Assembly: GCA_002390425.1 (NCBI GenBank)
Contig: DGPL01000010.1
Coordinates: 8,598 to 72,597, forward strand
Direction: 5' to 3'
DNA length: 64,000 nucleotides
From: Kordiimonadaceae bacterium UBA4441
GTDB lineage: Bacteria; Pseudomonadota; Alphaproteobacteria; Sphingomonadales; Emcibacteraceae
Shown here: piece after piece, positions 8,644 through 18,016 of the stretch
How positions within the stretch are numbered: position 1 is the first letter of the stretch
Layout: every line of letters begins with the position of its first letter
Translations under genes and position numbers: made by a program
The notes under the pieces: model-generated
What the model saw: the letters and a program-made list of their open reading frames with translations, nothing else
Database searches by the model: none
Told to the model about the DNA's origin: nothing

Positions 8644-8673
8644 AAAAGGCGGCTTTAATTAAGCCGCCTTTTT
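8643..8673. terminator. Bidirectional terminator between the small membrane gene and the first GGT gene
   Basis: AAAAAGGCGGCTT and AAGCCGCCTTTTT form a perfect 13-bp stem with a 5-base loop, flanked by A and T runs. It serves the plus-strand gene ending at 8643 and the minus-strand GGT gene ending at 8693. Confidence 0.9.
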
Positions 8674-8692
8674 CTATATTATATTTAATGAT

Positions 8693-10441
8693 TTAATCTA
8701 CGCATACAGCACCAGAATCCATACTACGGATATCAGACGCGCCATAAAATATACCATCACGATACATAATTGTGCTTAGTGAACCAAGTGTGAAACGCAT
8801 TGGCGCTAATACATGCCCCATATTCTTAAGAATATCAGTTGTATCTTTGCTCACACCTTCTTCAACCATAACCGCATCAGGTAACCATTGATGATGGATA
8901 CGCGGCGCAGCAAGCGCATGCATCGCATTCATATCGAACTCAAGAACGTTGAATACGCTTTGAAGCACAACAGTAATAATCGTACTACCACCCGGGCTAC
9001 CGGTTACGAAAAACGGTTTGTCATCTTTTAGGACAATAGTCGGTGTCATTGATGATAATGGACGCTTCTTTGGTTGAACGCTGTTTGCTTCACCACCGAT
9101 TAGGCCGTAACCATTTGGTGTACCTGGCTTCGCAGAGAAATCATCCATTTCATTGTTCATCATGATACCTGTTCCTTCAGCCATCATGTGATTGCCGTAA
9201 CTAAAGTTCAGCGTATATGTGTTACTAACCGCATTTCCATGCTTATCCATTACGGAATAATGAGTTGTATCAGGGCTTTCAGCAATTAAGTTTAGCGCTG
9301 GTGCAACATCGGTTGAACGACGTGATTTATCAGTTGGAATTTGTGCACGTGTTAGTGCCGCATATTCTTTACTTGTTAATTCCGCAACAGGAACATCAGA
9401 AAAATCAGGATCACCTAAATATTTACTACGGTCCGCATAAGCTTGACGCATCGCTTCAATATAAAGATGAAGTGTCGCTGCACTGTTATGACCTTTTTCT
9501 TTTAAGTTATCATTTTCAAGCATATTCATAATTTGGACAAGATGAACACCACCTGATGAAGGTGGTGGCATTGTAACCACTTTATGGCCTTTATATTCGC
9601 CAACAATAGCAGGACGTTCTTTGGCAACATAAGCGGCCATATCGTCCATCGTAATTAAACCACCATGTGCTTTTTGATCTGCAACAATACGTTTTGCAAT
9701 TTCGCCTTTATAAAAAGCGTCTTTACCGCCATCCATGATCTGCTTTAATGACCAAGCAAGATCCTTTTGTTTTAGAACTTCGCCATAATCATACGATGAA
9801 CCATCTGCTTTATAGAAAACTTTTGCGGCCGCTTCGTTTTCCATCAAACGTTCTTTACGGCCATTAAGTGAGCTTTGCAGATAGTTATACATTAGAAAAC
9901 CATCATTCGCGAGGTCATATGCTGGCTTGATAACTTCAGCAAGGCTCATTGTACCGTAATTTTCAAGTGCATGAACCATTCCTGCAACGGTGCCTGGCAC
10001 GCCTGCCGCTAGGGCACCATATTTAGAACGGTCATTATCAACAGATCCATCTTCGTTAAGATACATGTCACGGTGCGCTCTGCTTGGTGCCATTTCACGG
10101 TAATCAATTGCAATTGATTTATTTTCTTCTGCGAGGTGGATCACCATAAATCCGCCGCCACCAATATTTCCGGCTTGTGGGTAAGTTACTGCAAGGGCAA
10201 AACCAACGGCCACACCTGCATCAACGGCATTACCGCCTGCTTTAAGAATATCTGCCCCAACCTGTGAAGCCATTTTCTCGCGTGATGTAACCATACCGTT
10301 ACGTCCAATTACAGGAACAAAACGGTCCGTAGTGTTAAGACGCGGTGTTTTTGCAGCACCACCATCACCCATTTGCGCTAATGCAGGACTGACGACAAAA
10401 CCTGCGAAAAACGCTACTAAAACTAAAATTTTTGATTTCAT
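8693..10441 (-). CDS. ggt: Gamma-glutamyltransferase 1 (secreted)
   Basis: The 582-residue precursor starts with a signal peptide (MKSKILVLVAFFAGFVVSPALAQ). GGT enzymes cleave the gamma-glutamyl bond of glutathione and related peptides in the periplasm. They self-process into two subunits before a Thr that becomes the nucleophile; here T393 in PDTTHYSVMDK. Substrate residues are present: the DYREMAP arginine, RPLSSMTP, and the oxyanion-hole GSPGGS. The small subunit resembles the E. coli enzyme closely (FSAKPGTPNGYG, RIHHQWLPD). It is the most canonical of three tandem paralogues. A structured leader lies upstream at 10494-10548 and a bidirectional terminator follows, so it is probably its own transcription unit. 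Confidence 0.95.
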   Translation of the reverse strand: MKSKILVLVAFFAGFVVSPALAQMGDGGAAKTPRLNTTDRFVPVIGRNGMVTSREKMASQVGADILKAGGNAVDAGVAVGFALAVTYPQAGNIGGGGFMVIHLAEENKSIAIDYREMAPSRAHRDMYLNEDGSVDNDRSKYGALAAGVPGTVAGMVHALENYGTMSLAEVIKPAYDLANDGFLMYNYLQSSLNGRKERLMENEAAAKVFYKADGSSYDYGEVLKQKDLAWSLKQIMDGGKDAFYKGEIAKRIVADQKAHGGLITMDDMAAYVAKERPAIVGEYKGHKVVTMPPPSSGGVHLVQIMNMLENDNLKEKGHNSAATLHLYIEAMRQAYADRSKYLGDPDFSDVPVAELTSKEYAALTRAQIPTDKSRRSTDVAPALNLIAESPDTTHYSVMDKHGNAVSNTYTLNFSYGNHMMAEGTGIMMNNEMDDFSAKPGTPNGYGLIGGEANSVQPKKRPLSSMTPTIVLKDDKPFFVTGSPGGSTIITVVLQSVFNVLEFDMNAMHALAAPRIHHQWLPDAVMVEEGVSKDTTDILKNMGHVLAPMRFTLGSLSTIMYRDGIFYGASDIRSMDSGAVCVD

Positions 10442-10493
10442 TATTTCTCTCTCAATGTGTTCAATGAAAACACTCTAACCACTAAAAATGATT

Positions 10494-10548
10494 CTGCAAA
10501 AGAAAAAGGCGTACTGCTACCGTTTTCGGTATTGATCCGATTTTGCAG
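10494..10548 (-). promoter_or_regulatory. Nested inverted repeats upstream of the first GGT gene
   Basis: CTGCAAAA (10494-10501) pairs perfectly with TTTTGCAG (10541-10548), and inside this a perfect TACCG/CGGTA hairpin with a TTTT loop sits at 10518-10531. The element lies about 50 bases before the start of the GGT gene and just after the end of the preceding one. It could be a leader hairpin, a weak terminator or a binding site; no T-tract follows on the minus strand. Confidence 0.4.
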
Positions 10549-10584
10549 AGTTTTAGTCCGTTAGATCAGGAAATATTCCGAAAA

Positions 10585-12333
10585 TTATTCAAGTCCGATC
10601 GTACCCGCATCCATATTACGGGGGTCATGTGCGCCAAAAAAGAAACCATCCTTATAAACAATGCTTGCGGTTTCCCCTAAAGTCATGAACCCATATTTAT
10701 TACTGTCGGCGCGATAAACCAGATTATGCCCCATATCTTTAAGTATATTCATCGTATCTTTATTAAGGCTACTTTCCACCTCGACAATATCCGGCATCCA
10801 TTGGTGATTTATTCTTGGTTTGCTGCTGGCGGCAGCGATATTCATATCAAATTCAATCACATTCATAATCGTTTGAAAAACCGTATTAATGATGGTTGAT
10901 GACCCCGGGCTTCCGGTTAATAAAAACGGCAAGCCATCCTTTAAAACTATGGTCGGTGTCATTGATGATCTTGGGCGTTTACGTGGCTCCTGCGCATTTG
11001 CTTTACCGCTTATATTTCCGTTAACATCGGGCTCATAGGGTAAGTGATCAAAATCATCCATTTCATTATTAAGCACAATTCCAGTTCCCCCTGCCATCAT
11101 GCCCTCATAGAAACCATAGTTAACTGTATAAGTGTTACTGACGGCATTGCCCCATTTATCCATTACTGAAAAATGTGTTGTTTGCGGACTTTCTGACTGG
11201 AGCCCTTTTGTCGGTGCAAGTTCAGATGATTTTCTTGCACGGTCCATTGGAATACGCGCACGGGTTTCTTGGGCGTATGTTTTGTCCGTTAATTTATCAA
11301 CCGGCACGTCAAAAAAGGCAGGATCACCTGTATAAAGACTACGGTCCGCATAAGCCTGACGCATTGCTTCAATATATAAATGAAGGGTTGCGGCACTATT
11401 ATGCCCTTTTGATTTGATATCATCATTTTCAAGCATATTTAACATTTGCATCACGTGAACGCCACCAGATGATGGGGGTGGCATGGCGGCAATTTCATAT
11501 CCCTTATATGTTCCGCGAACCGGTTCTCTTTCAACTGGCTGATAATCCGCCATATCTTTCATGGTGATAATACCGTCATACTTTTCTTGATCCGCTACAA
11601 TCTTACGGGCGATCTCCCCTTTATAAAAAGCATCAACACCGTCATCCATGATCATTTTTAATGATTGCGCAAGATCACTTTGAATAAGCGTATCGCCAAA
11701 ATAATAATTACTTCCGTCCGGCTTGAAAAAAGCGGCTCTTGTTTCCGGTGCTGCAGTCAATTTTTCCTTGTGGGTTTCAAATGTACGCTCCAAATGGCGC
11801 CCAACCTTAAATCCATTTTTTGCAAGTTCATATGCCGGTTTAATTACATCCGCTAATGACATTGTACCGTATTTTTCAACGGCCATCGCCATGCCAGACA
11901 CCGTACCCGGCACCCCAACTGATTTTCGGCTTTGAAATGAAAGGAAATGATCAATTTTACCATCAACAACATACATATCATGTGTCGCACGATCGGCAGC
12001 ATATTCACGGTAATCAATTGTTGTAGTGAGGTTTTGATCCGCTTTATGTAAAACCATAAACCCGCCGCCGCCAATGTTTCCGGCTTCGGGATGGACAACC
12101 GCAAGCGCGAAAGCAACGGCCGCTGCCGCGTCAATGGCGTTGCCGCCTTGCTCTAATATATCAGCGCCAACTTTTGTCGCAATTTTACGTCGACTACTCA
12201 CCATTCCTTTTGATCCGATTATCGGTACAAATCCATCGACAGCATCATAATCTGGTAAGGGCTTTTCTTGTGCAACGGAAAAACTTGTCACAAATACAAA
12301 AATTGAAATAGCGGTAATTATATTTTTAATCAT
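10585..12333 (-). CDS. Gamma-glutamyltransferase 2 (secreted, divergent paralogue)
   Basis: The start at 12333 (MIKNIITAISIFVFVTSFSVAQ, a clear signal peptide) is preferred over an upstream in-frame Met at 12366; this gives 582 residues. The nucleophile is T386 in PQTTHFSVMDK, and the DYREYAA arginine and RPRSSMTP block are kept. The oxyanion-hole motif reads GSPGSS instead of GSPGGS, a change of the second Gly to Ser. It shares the PYEPDVNGNISGKANAQEP loop (read in parts) with the third paralogue, where the first one has an E. coli-like loop, so copies 2 and 3 are closer to each other. A periplasmic peptidase or transferase role is likely, perhaps with different acceptor preference. Confidence 0.92.
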   Translation of the reverse strand: MIKNIITAISIFVFVTSFSVAQEKPLPDYDAVDGFVPIIGSKGMVSSRRKIATKVGADILEQGGNAIDAAAAVAFALAVVHPEAGNIGGGGFMVLHKADQNLTTTIDYREYAADRATHDMYVVDGKIDHFLSFQSRKSVGVPGTVSGMAMAVEKYGTMSLADVIKPAYELAKNGFKVGRHLERTFETHKEKLTAAPETRAAFFKPDGSNYYFGDTLIQSDLAQSLKMIMDDGVDAFYKGEIARKIVADQEKYDGIITMKDMADYQPVEREPVRGTYKGYEIAAMPPPSSGGVHVMQMLNMLENDDIKSKGHNSAATLHLYIEAMRQAYADRSLYTGDPAFFDVPVDKLTDKTYAQETRARIPMDRARKSSELAPTKGLQSESPQTTHFSVMDKWGNAVSNTYTVNYGFYEGMMAGGTGIVLNNEMDDFDHLPYEPDVNGNISGKANAQEPRKRPRSSMTPTIVLKDGLPFLLTGSPGSSTIINTVFQTIMNVIEFDMNIAAASSKPRINHQWMPDIVEVESSLNKDTMNILKDMGHNLVYRADSNKYGFMTLGETASIVYKDGFFFGAHDPRNMDAGTIGLE

Positions 12334-12397
12334 AGTGTCAGCCTTGAAAATAAAATGAAATATCACTCTAACGAATATTCATATATGAACCAACAAA

Positions 12398-12423
12398 AAA
12401 GGCGGATCGAATGACCCGCCTTT
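12398..12423 (-). terminator. Terminator of the third GGT gene
   Basis: AAAGGCGG and CCGCCTTT form an 8-bp stem, with six Ts following on the minus strand. It sits between the end of the GGT gene at 12445 and the start of the next at 12333. Confidence 0.8.
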
Positions 12424-12444
12424 AATTAATTATATCAAGTAATC

Positions 12445-14181
12445 TTATTCAATCCCAATGGTCGCCGCATTCATACTGCGCGGATCATGAGCACCATAAA
12501 ACCAACCATCGCGGTATACGATACTGTTCGTGCTACCGAGTGTACGGCGGCCAGCATTGAATTTATGCCCCATTCCTTCAAGGATATTAAGGGTATCCTG
12601 ACTAACACCAGCTTCGATAGTGGTCATGTCAGGCATCCATTGATGATTGATACGTGGCTTACTGCTTGCTGCTGCCACATTCATATCAAATTCAATCACG
12701 TTCATAACCGTTTGGAAAACGGTGTTAATGATTGTGCCACCGCCCGGTGATCCGGTTACTAGGAATGGTTTACCATCTTTAAACACAATAGTCGGTGTCA
12801 TTGATGAACGAGGACGCTTGTGCGGTTCTTGTGCGTTTGCTTTACCACTAATGTTACCATTTGCGTCCGGCTTATAGGGTTCATGATCAAAATCATCAAG
12901 TTCATTATTAAGTAATATTCCTGTGTTTTCTGCCATGATACCATTACCAAAACCGAAGTTCAGCGTATATGTATTACTTACCGCATTACCCCATTTATCC
13001 ATAACGGAATAATGGGTTGTTTCTGGGCTTTCATAAGCAAGGTTTTTGGTCGGTGCCACTTCCGAGCTGTCGCGGGCACGATCCATAGGAATACGGGCAC
13101 GAATTTCTTTTGCATATTCTTTATCAATTAATTTATCGACCGGAATATTAAAGAACGCAGGATCACCCGCATAAAGTGAGCGATCAGCATAAGCCTGACG
13201 CATACTTTCGATATATAGATGAAGTGTCGCAGCTGAATTATGACCCATTGATTTAAGATCGTCATTTTCAAGCATATTCATCATTTGAACCATATGCATT
13301 CCTCCTGATGATGGAGGTGGCATTGTCGCAATATCATATCCTTTATATGAACCCCAAACCGGCTCACGTTCATAAACTTTATAAGCCGCGAAATCATCCA
13401 TGGTTAAAATACCATCGTTCGCCGCCATATCGGCAGAAATTCTTTCAGCGATCTCACCTTTATAAAAAGCATCAACGCCATTATCCATAATCTGTTTAAT
13501 GGACCATCCTAAGTCTTCCTGAACGAGGATTTCACCTGTTTTATAATTACTACCGTCCGCTTTATAAAAAACCTTTGAAGCAGCTGGATCCGCACCAAGA
13601 CGCTCTTTACTGCGAATGAGTGATGCTTCAAGCTGTGTATAAACAGGAAAACCATCTTTCGCGAGTTTATAGGCTGGCTCAAGAACATCATTTAAACTAA
13701 GTGTTCCGTATTTCTCAATTGCTAGCGCCATACCCATAACGGTTCCGGGAACGCCTGATGATTTACGGTGATATTTTGCAAGCTTATTATCAACTTTATC
13801 ATCAACAACATAAAGGTCGTGACTAGCTGTTCCTGCGGACATTTCACGGTAATCAATGGCAACCGTTTCATTTTTGTCGGCAATATGTACAACCATAAAT
13901 CCACCACCGCCAATATTACCGGCTTGTGGATACGTAACCGCAAGCGCAAAACCAACCGCCGCAGCAGCATCAACCGCGTTACCGCCTTTTTCAAGAATTT
14001 CCGCACCAATTTCAGCAGCGATCGTTTCACGCACGGTTACCATACCGTTTTTGCCAACAACCGGAACAAACCCATCACGCGAAGAAAAACTTGCAGGATT
14101 ATATTCCTGAGCTTTAACCGGCACTGCGATGAATGCAATTACATTGACGACAAGCAACAGTGATTTAAACAATATCTTCAT
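12445..14181 (-). CDS. Gamma-glutamyltransferase 3 (secreted paralogue)
   Basis: The ATG at 14181 follows AGAGGAAA and starts a signal peptide (MKILFKSLLLVVNVIAFIAV, cleaved after VKAQ), giving 578 residues; a longer frame to 14253 has no ribosome site. The nucleophile is T389 in PETTHYSVMDK. The oxyanion hole (GSPGGG), DYREMSA arginine and RPRSSMTP block are intact, so the enzyme should self-process and be active. It is most like the middle paralogue. Three complete secreted GGTs in one direction, each with its own spacing and terminators, point to local duplication and selection for extracytoplasmic gamma-glutamyl peptide turnover. Confidence 0.93.
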   Translation of the reverse strand: MKILFKSLLLVVNVIAFIAVPVKAQEYNPASFSSRDGFVPVVGKNGMVTVRETIAAEIGAEILEKGGNAVDAAAAVGFALAVTYPQAGNIGGGGFMVVHIADKNETVAIDYREMSAGTASHDLYVVDDKVDNKLAKYHRKSSGVPGTVMGMALAIEKYGTLSLNDVLEPAYKLAKDGFPVYTQLEASLIRSKERLGADPAASKVFYKADGSNYKTGEILVQEDLGWSIKQIMDNGVDAFYKGEIAERISADMAANDGILTMDDFAAYKVYEREPVWGSYKGYDIATMPPPSSGGMHMVQMMNMLENDDLKSMGHNSAATLHLYIESMRQAYADRSLYAGDPAFFNIPVDKLIDKEYAKEIRARIPMDRARDSSEVAPTKNLAYESPETTHYSVMDKWGNAVSNTYTLNFGFGNGIMAENTGILLNNELDDFDHEPYKPDANGNISGKANAQEPHKRPRSSMTPTIVFKDGKPFLVTGSPGGGTIINTVFQTVMNVIEFDMNVAAASSKPRINHQWMPDMTTIEAGVSQDTLNILEGMGHKFNAGRRTLGSTNSIVYRDGWFYGAHDPRSMNAATIGIE

Positions 14182-14219
14182 TTTATTTCCTCTTATATTT
14201 ATTTTCCCCATAACGACAA

Positions 14220-14249
14220 AAGCGAGCTTAATATGAATAAAGCTCGCTT
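14220..14249 (-). terminator. Terminator downstream of gcrA
   Basis: AAGCGAGCTT and AAGCTCGCTT form a perfect 10-bp stem around a 10-base loop. It lies 28 bases past the gcrA stop. The T-tract on the minus strand is short, so termination may be partial. Confidence 0.65.
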
Positions 14250-14277
14250 GCAATCGTAATTAAAAAAGAAAAATTTG

Positions 14278-14742
14278 TTATTTAACCGGTGTTGCCATGA
14301 TACGGCGACGCGTATTGCGGCGTGTTTTGCGTGGTTGCTGTACTTGGTATGCTTCTACGCAGTGGTTCGCACAATATGGAAAGGTTGGCTGTGACGGTTT
14401 ACCGCAAAAATGAAAATTCGCTTCACCCGGATGACCAATTGGCCATTTACAGATGCTTTCCGTAAGATCAAGTATCGATACTTTACCACCTGTTGACGTC
14501 ACTTTGCTCGCGGGTGCTTTTTTAGGAACAGCCACTTTCTTTTTCGCGGCGGCCGCGGCAGCACGTTTTGCAGGATCCGATTTCACAGGTGACGGACGTG
14601 ATGCAAGCCCCATCCGATGTGCTTTACCGATAACGGCGTTTCTTGTCACGCCTTCTGCTAATTCTTTGGCTATTTGGCTCGCGCTTAAACCTTTATCCCA
14701 TAATTCACGGAGTTTCTCTACGCGATCATCTGTCCAAGCCAT
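14278..14742 (-). CDS. gcrA: GcrA cell-cycle regulator
   Basis: The 154-residue protein begins MAWTDDRVEKLRELWDKGLS, the hallmark N-terminal helix-turn-helix of GcrA, and continues with the ASQIAKELAEGVTRNAVIGKAHRMGL recognition region (read in parts). After an Ala/Lys-rich linker (about residues 55-85) comes the C-terminal sigma70-binding part with WPIGHP, FHFCGKP and PYCANHC. GcrA binds RNA polymerase sigma70 and activates promoters carrying CcrM-methylated GANTC sites. It is restricted to Alphaproteobacteria and is a main taxonomic marker in this window. Confidence 0.96.
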   Translation of the reverse strand: MAWTDDRVEKLRELWDKGLSASQIAKELAEGVTRNAVIGKAHRMGLASRPSPVKSDPAKRAAAAAAKKKVAVPKKAPASKVTSTGGKVSILDLTESICKWPIGHPGEANFHFCGKPSQPTFPYCANHCVEAYQVQQPRKTRRNTRRRIMATPVK

Positions 14743-14921
14743 ATGTAATCCTTACTTTGTTTTTAATCCGGATGATTTATAGCATACTTGCTTTAATTAC
14801 CCAAATATTTCTAACCAGAAAGCAGCTATTTAATATTCTTGTTAGAAAACGTCAAGTTGAGATTGCGATATACCATAGTTTTATTCTATAAGAACGCATC
14901 AATGCATTCAGGATAGTAAAC

Positions 14922-15737
14922 ATGGCAAACGGCGATAACAGTATTAATGAATTTCAATCAAAACGCATGGGATCATTTAATTGGTCCGGCTTTCGTACAT
15001 TATATGAAAAGGAAGTCCGCCGCTATTTAAAAGTGTTTGGACAAACCGTCGGGGCACCTGTAGTCACAACACTCATGTTTATGATGATATTTACGTTAGC
15101 GCTTGGTGGAAGTGACCGATATATGGGCGATATACCATATTCAGTCTTTCTCGCCCCGGGACTTATTATTATGTCGGTTTTGCAAAATAGTTTTGCAAAC
15201 ACATCATCATCAATTATAGGCTCAAAAATGCAGGGTAATATTGTTGATATTCTTTTGGCGCCACTTGGAGCAAAAGAGATTGCAATGGGCTATGCCTTTG
15301 GCGGTATAACACGCGGCCTTATGGTTGGATGCTCGGTTATGATCGCAATGAGCTTTATGACTGATCTTTCATTTACTCACTTATGGGCCATTTTATATTT
15401 TGGCTTATCAGGTTCCATGATGTTATCACTGCTTGGCATCATGACCGGGATTTGGGGGCAAAGATTTGATCAAACATCTGCCATTAGTAACTTTGTGATT
15501 ATGCCACTCTCTTTTCTTTCAGGAACCTTTTATTCAATCGATAGACTAAGCGGTGTTTGGTTTCAAATTAGTCAGGTAAACCCTTTCTTTTATCTTATTG
15601 ATGGCTTTAGATACGGCTTCACAGGTCAGGCAGAAGCAAATACAATGGTGGGGGCTTTATATATCCTTGGCATCAATATCACTCTTTGGGTATGTTGCTA
15701 TAGAATGTTTAAAAGTGGATATAAGCTTCGCGCGTAA
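14922..15737 (+). CDS. ABC-2 type transporter permease
   Basis: The 271-residue protein has six membrane segments and the ABC-2 permease signature late in the sequence (PLSFLSGTFYSIDRLSGVW, then INPFFYLIDGFRYGFTGQ-like VNPFFYLIDGFRYGF). Such permeases export lipids, polysaccharides or drugs with a separate ATPase. No ATP-binding subunit gene adjoins it: gcrA is upstream and divergent, argD downstream. In other alphaproteobacteria a homologue commonly lies next to argD or gcrA, so the position may be ancestral. AGGAT precedes the ATG. The substrate is unknown. Confidence 0.87.
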   Translation: MANGDNSINEFQSKRMGSFNWSGFRTLYEKEVRRYLKVFGQTVGAPVVTTLMFMMIFTLALGGSDRYMGDIPYSVFLAPGLIIMSVLQNSFANTSSSIIGSKMQGNIVDILLAPLGAKEIAMGYAFGGITRGLMVGCSVMIAMSFMTDLSFTHLWAILYFGLSGSMMLSLLGIMTGIWGQRFDQTSAISNFVIMPLSFLSGTFYSIDRLSGVWFQISQVNPFFYLIDGFRYGFTGQAEANTMVGALYILGINITLWVCCYRMFKSGYKLRA

Positions 15738-15819
15738 GCAAAAATATACATTTTTTACTTGAATGTTTGGTCAATTTAGGCCAAAAGACCTTTCTTTAAA
15801 CAAAATAATGTACGAAATT

Positions 15820-17028
15820 ATGGTCGAAAAACAGAATAATATATCGTCAATACTACCAACATACGCCAGAATGGATGCCAAATTCATCCGTGGCGAGGGT
15901 TGCAAGTTATATGATGACAATGATCAACAATATCACGATTTTGGGAGTGGAATTGCTGTAAACTGCCTTGGGCATTGCCACCCCGCTCTCGTGAAAGCGT
16001 TAACGGACCAAGCAGGCAAGCTTTGGCATACGTCTAATATTTTCCATATCGATGGGCAAGCTACACTTGCTGATAAACTATGCGACATAACTTTTGCAGA
16101 TAGTATGTTTTTCACGAATTCTGGCGCAGAAGCCGTTGAATGCGCCATAAAAATGGCGCGCCGTTATCATGATGCAAATGGAAACCCTGAAAAATTTCGT
16201 GTTATTTCATTCGAAGGAAGCTTCCACGGTAGAACACTTGCGACCATAGCAGCGGGCGGTTCAGAAAAACTTACAAAAGGGTTTGGTCCCGTCATGGACG
16301 GGTTTGATGTTATTCGTTTTTACCGTGATATGAGTAAGGTCGAAGACCATATTACCAATGAAACAGCAGCCATTCTTATTGAACCCATTCAAGGTGAAGG
16401 GGGTATTCGCCCGGTTTCCAGAGAAAATTTACAAAAATTGCGTCAAATTGCCGATAAGCATGACATCTTATTGATTTTTGATGAAATACAATGCGGTGTT
16501 GGTCGTACTGGAAAAATGTTTGCACACGAACACGCCGGTGTAACCCCTGATATAATGCCAATCGCCAAAGGAATTGGCGGCGGTTTTCCTCTTGGTGCCT
16601 GCTTAGCCGTTGAAAAAGTAGCCAAGCATATGACACTTGGAACCCATGGTTCAACATATGGCGGTAATCCACTTGCAATGGCGATGGGTATTGCAGTCAT
16701 TGAAACCATAGAAAACGAAGACATTTTGGCAAATGTGCAAAAAATGTCCGATAAATTAAGCTTGGATTTAATGAAGCTTAGAAAAAAATACCCAGACGTA
16801 ATTGATATGGTGCGTGGATTAGGTTTAATGATGGGTATCAAACTTCATATTGAACCACCAGAATTTGTCCGAACGGCCTTTAAAAACAAATTGCTATTGG
16901 TGGGTGCCGGTGAAAACACAGTTCGTATTTTGCCTCCACTTAATATTACGGCAGAGGATATTGACAGAGCGATTGAGCTTATGGATATGACCTGCCAAGA
17001 CATTTTGAAAAATAAATCGTTAGATTAA
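15820..17028 (+). CDS. argD: Acetylornithine/succinyldiaminopimelate aminotransferase
   Basis: The enzyme transaminates N-acetylglutamate semialdehyde with glutamate in arginine synthesis, and often also serves the DAP pathway. I chose the ATG at 15820 (MVEKQNNISSILPTYARMD) because the family starts a few residues before the LLPTYAR-like block; an ATG at 15763 would add 19 residues of non-family sequence. Neither has a clear ribosome site. Features are FGSGIAVNCLGHCHP, the GAEAVECAIKMARRY and SFHGRTLA blocks, DEIQCGVGRTGK, and the PLP lysine in PIAKGIGGGFPLGA. It heads the argD-argF-hslO operon, the usual alphaproteobacterial arrangement. Confidence 0.94.
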   Translation: MVEKQNNISSILPTYARMDAKFIRGEGCKLYDDNDQQYHDFGSGIAVNCLGHCHPALVKALTDQAGKLWHTSNIFHIDGQATLADKLCDITFADSMFFTNSGAEAVECAIKMARRYHDANGNPEKFRVISFEGSFHGRTLATIAAGGSEKLTKGFGPVMDGFDVIRFYRDMSKVEDHITNETAAILIEPIQGEGGIRPVSRENLQKLRQIADKHDILLIFDEIQCGVGRTGKMFAHEHAGVTPDIMPIAKGIGGGFPLGACLAVEKVAKHMTLGTHGSTYGGNPLAMAMGIAVIETIENEDILANVQKMSDKLSLDLMKLRKKYPDVIDMVRGLGLMMGIKLHIEPPEFVRTAFKNKLLLVGAGENTVRILPPLNITAEDIDRAIELMDMTCQDILKNKSLD

Positions 17029-17052
17029 TAATCTATCACTATAGGTGATGAA

Positions 17053-18006
17053 ATGGCCCATGCTAAATTATTAAAAGACCATAGACATTTCCTTGATATT
17101 TCCTCATTAACACCTGAGGATGCAAGAGAAATTATTGAAACCGCTAAAACGCTTAAAAAAGCAGCGAAAAAACAAAACCAAAGTAAGGGTTTTGTACACC
17201 CTGATGCACCGCTCAAAAACAAAGCTCTTGCAATGATTTTTGAAAAATCAAGCACACGTACACGTGTTTCATTTGAAATGGCAATGCATCAATTAGGCGG
17301 CAAATCAGTCGTCTTGCAAAATCATGATATGCAGCTTGGGCGTGGTGAAAGTATTTCTGATACGGCGCAGGTTCTTTCCGGTTTTGTAGATGCCATCATG
17401 TTGCGTGCCAATAGTCATGCCGACCTTCTTGAAATGGCAGAATGTTCTTCGGTTCCCATCATTAACGCCTTAACCGATTTTTCTCATCCCTGCCAGATCA
17501 TGGCTGATGTGCTTACTTTTGAAGAGCATAAAGGCAATATAGCCGGCAAGAAAATCGCGTGGTCCGGGGACGGAAACAACGTCGCTATTTCATGGATACA
17601 TGCAGCCGTTCTTTTTGACTGTGAATTATCACTCGCCTGCCCGTCTGATTATTCGCCAATTGCACAGGAAATACAATGGGCACAAAATAACGGCGCAAAA
17701 GTAACCCTAACCGAAGATCCAAATGCGGCTGTCATATATGCAGATTGCGTTATTACTGATACATTTGTTTCAATGGGTGATGACGACGCGGATCAAAGAT
17801 TAAAGGACTTATCCCCATACATGGTCGATGGCGACTTAATGGATAAAGCAGATAAAGAAGCCATTTTTATGCATTGCTTACCAGCGCATCGCGGCGAAGA
17901 AGTAAGTGCCGATGTTATTGATGGTCCAAAATCCGTTATTTGGGATGAGGCCGAAAATAGATTGCATATTCAAAAAGCCATATTAATGTGGTGTTTTGGA
18001 AAATAA
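17053..18006 (+). CDS. argF: Ornithine carbamoyltransferase
   Basis: The 317-residue cytoplasmic enzyme makes citrulline from ornithine and carbamoyl phosphate. It has the carbamoyl-phosphate site EKSSTRTRVSFEMAM, the HPCQIMADV motif, and the C-terminal HCLPAHRGEEV motif with the catalytic Cys, all canonical. It follows argD by 24 bases and overlaps or abuts hslO, depending on the latter's start. Length and motifs are complete. Confidence 0.96.
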   Translation: MAHAKLLKDHRHFLDISSLTPEDAREIIETAKTLKKAAKKQNQSKGFVHPDAPLKNKALAMIFEKSSTRTRVSFEMAMHQLGGKSVVLQNHDMQLGRGESISDTAQVLSGFVDAIMLRANSHADLLEMAECSSVPIINALTDFSHPCQIMADVLTFEEHKGNIAGKKIAWSGDGNNVAISWIHAAVLFDCELSLACPSDYSPIAQEIQWAQNNGAKVTLTEDPNAAVIYADCVITDTFVSMGDDDADQRLKDLSPYMVDGDLMDKADKEAIFMHCLPAHRGEEVSADVIDGPKSVIWDEAENRLHIQKAILMWCFGK

Positions 18007-18016
18007 CGAGCAACCT

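Noticed and set aside
12487..14163. Several open antisense frames across the GGT genes (also at 11132-11935)
   Set aside because: They mirror the coding strand of conserved genes, have no ribosome sites and show no recognisable domain; they are shadows of the codon bias of GGT.
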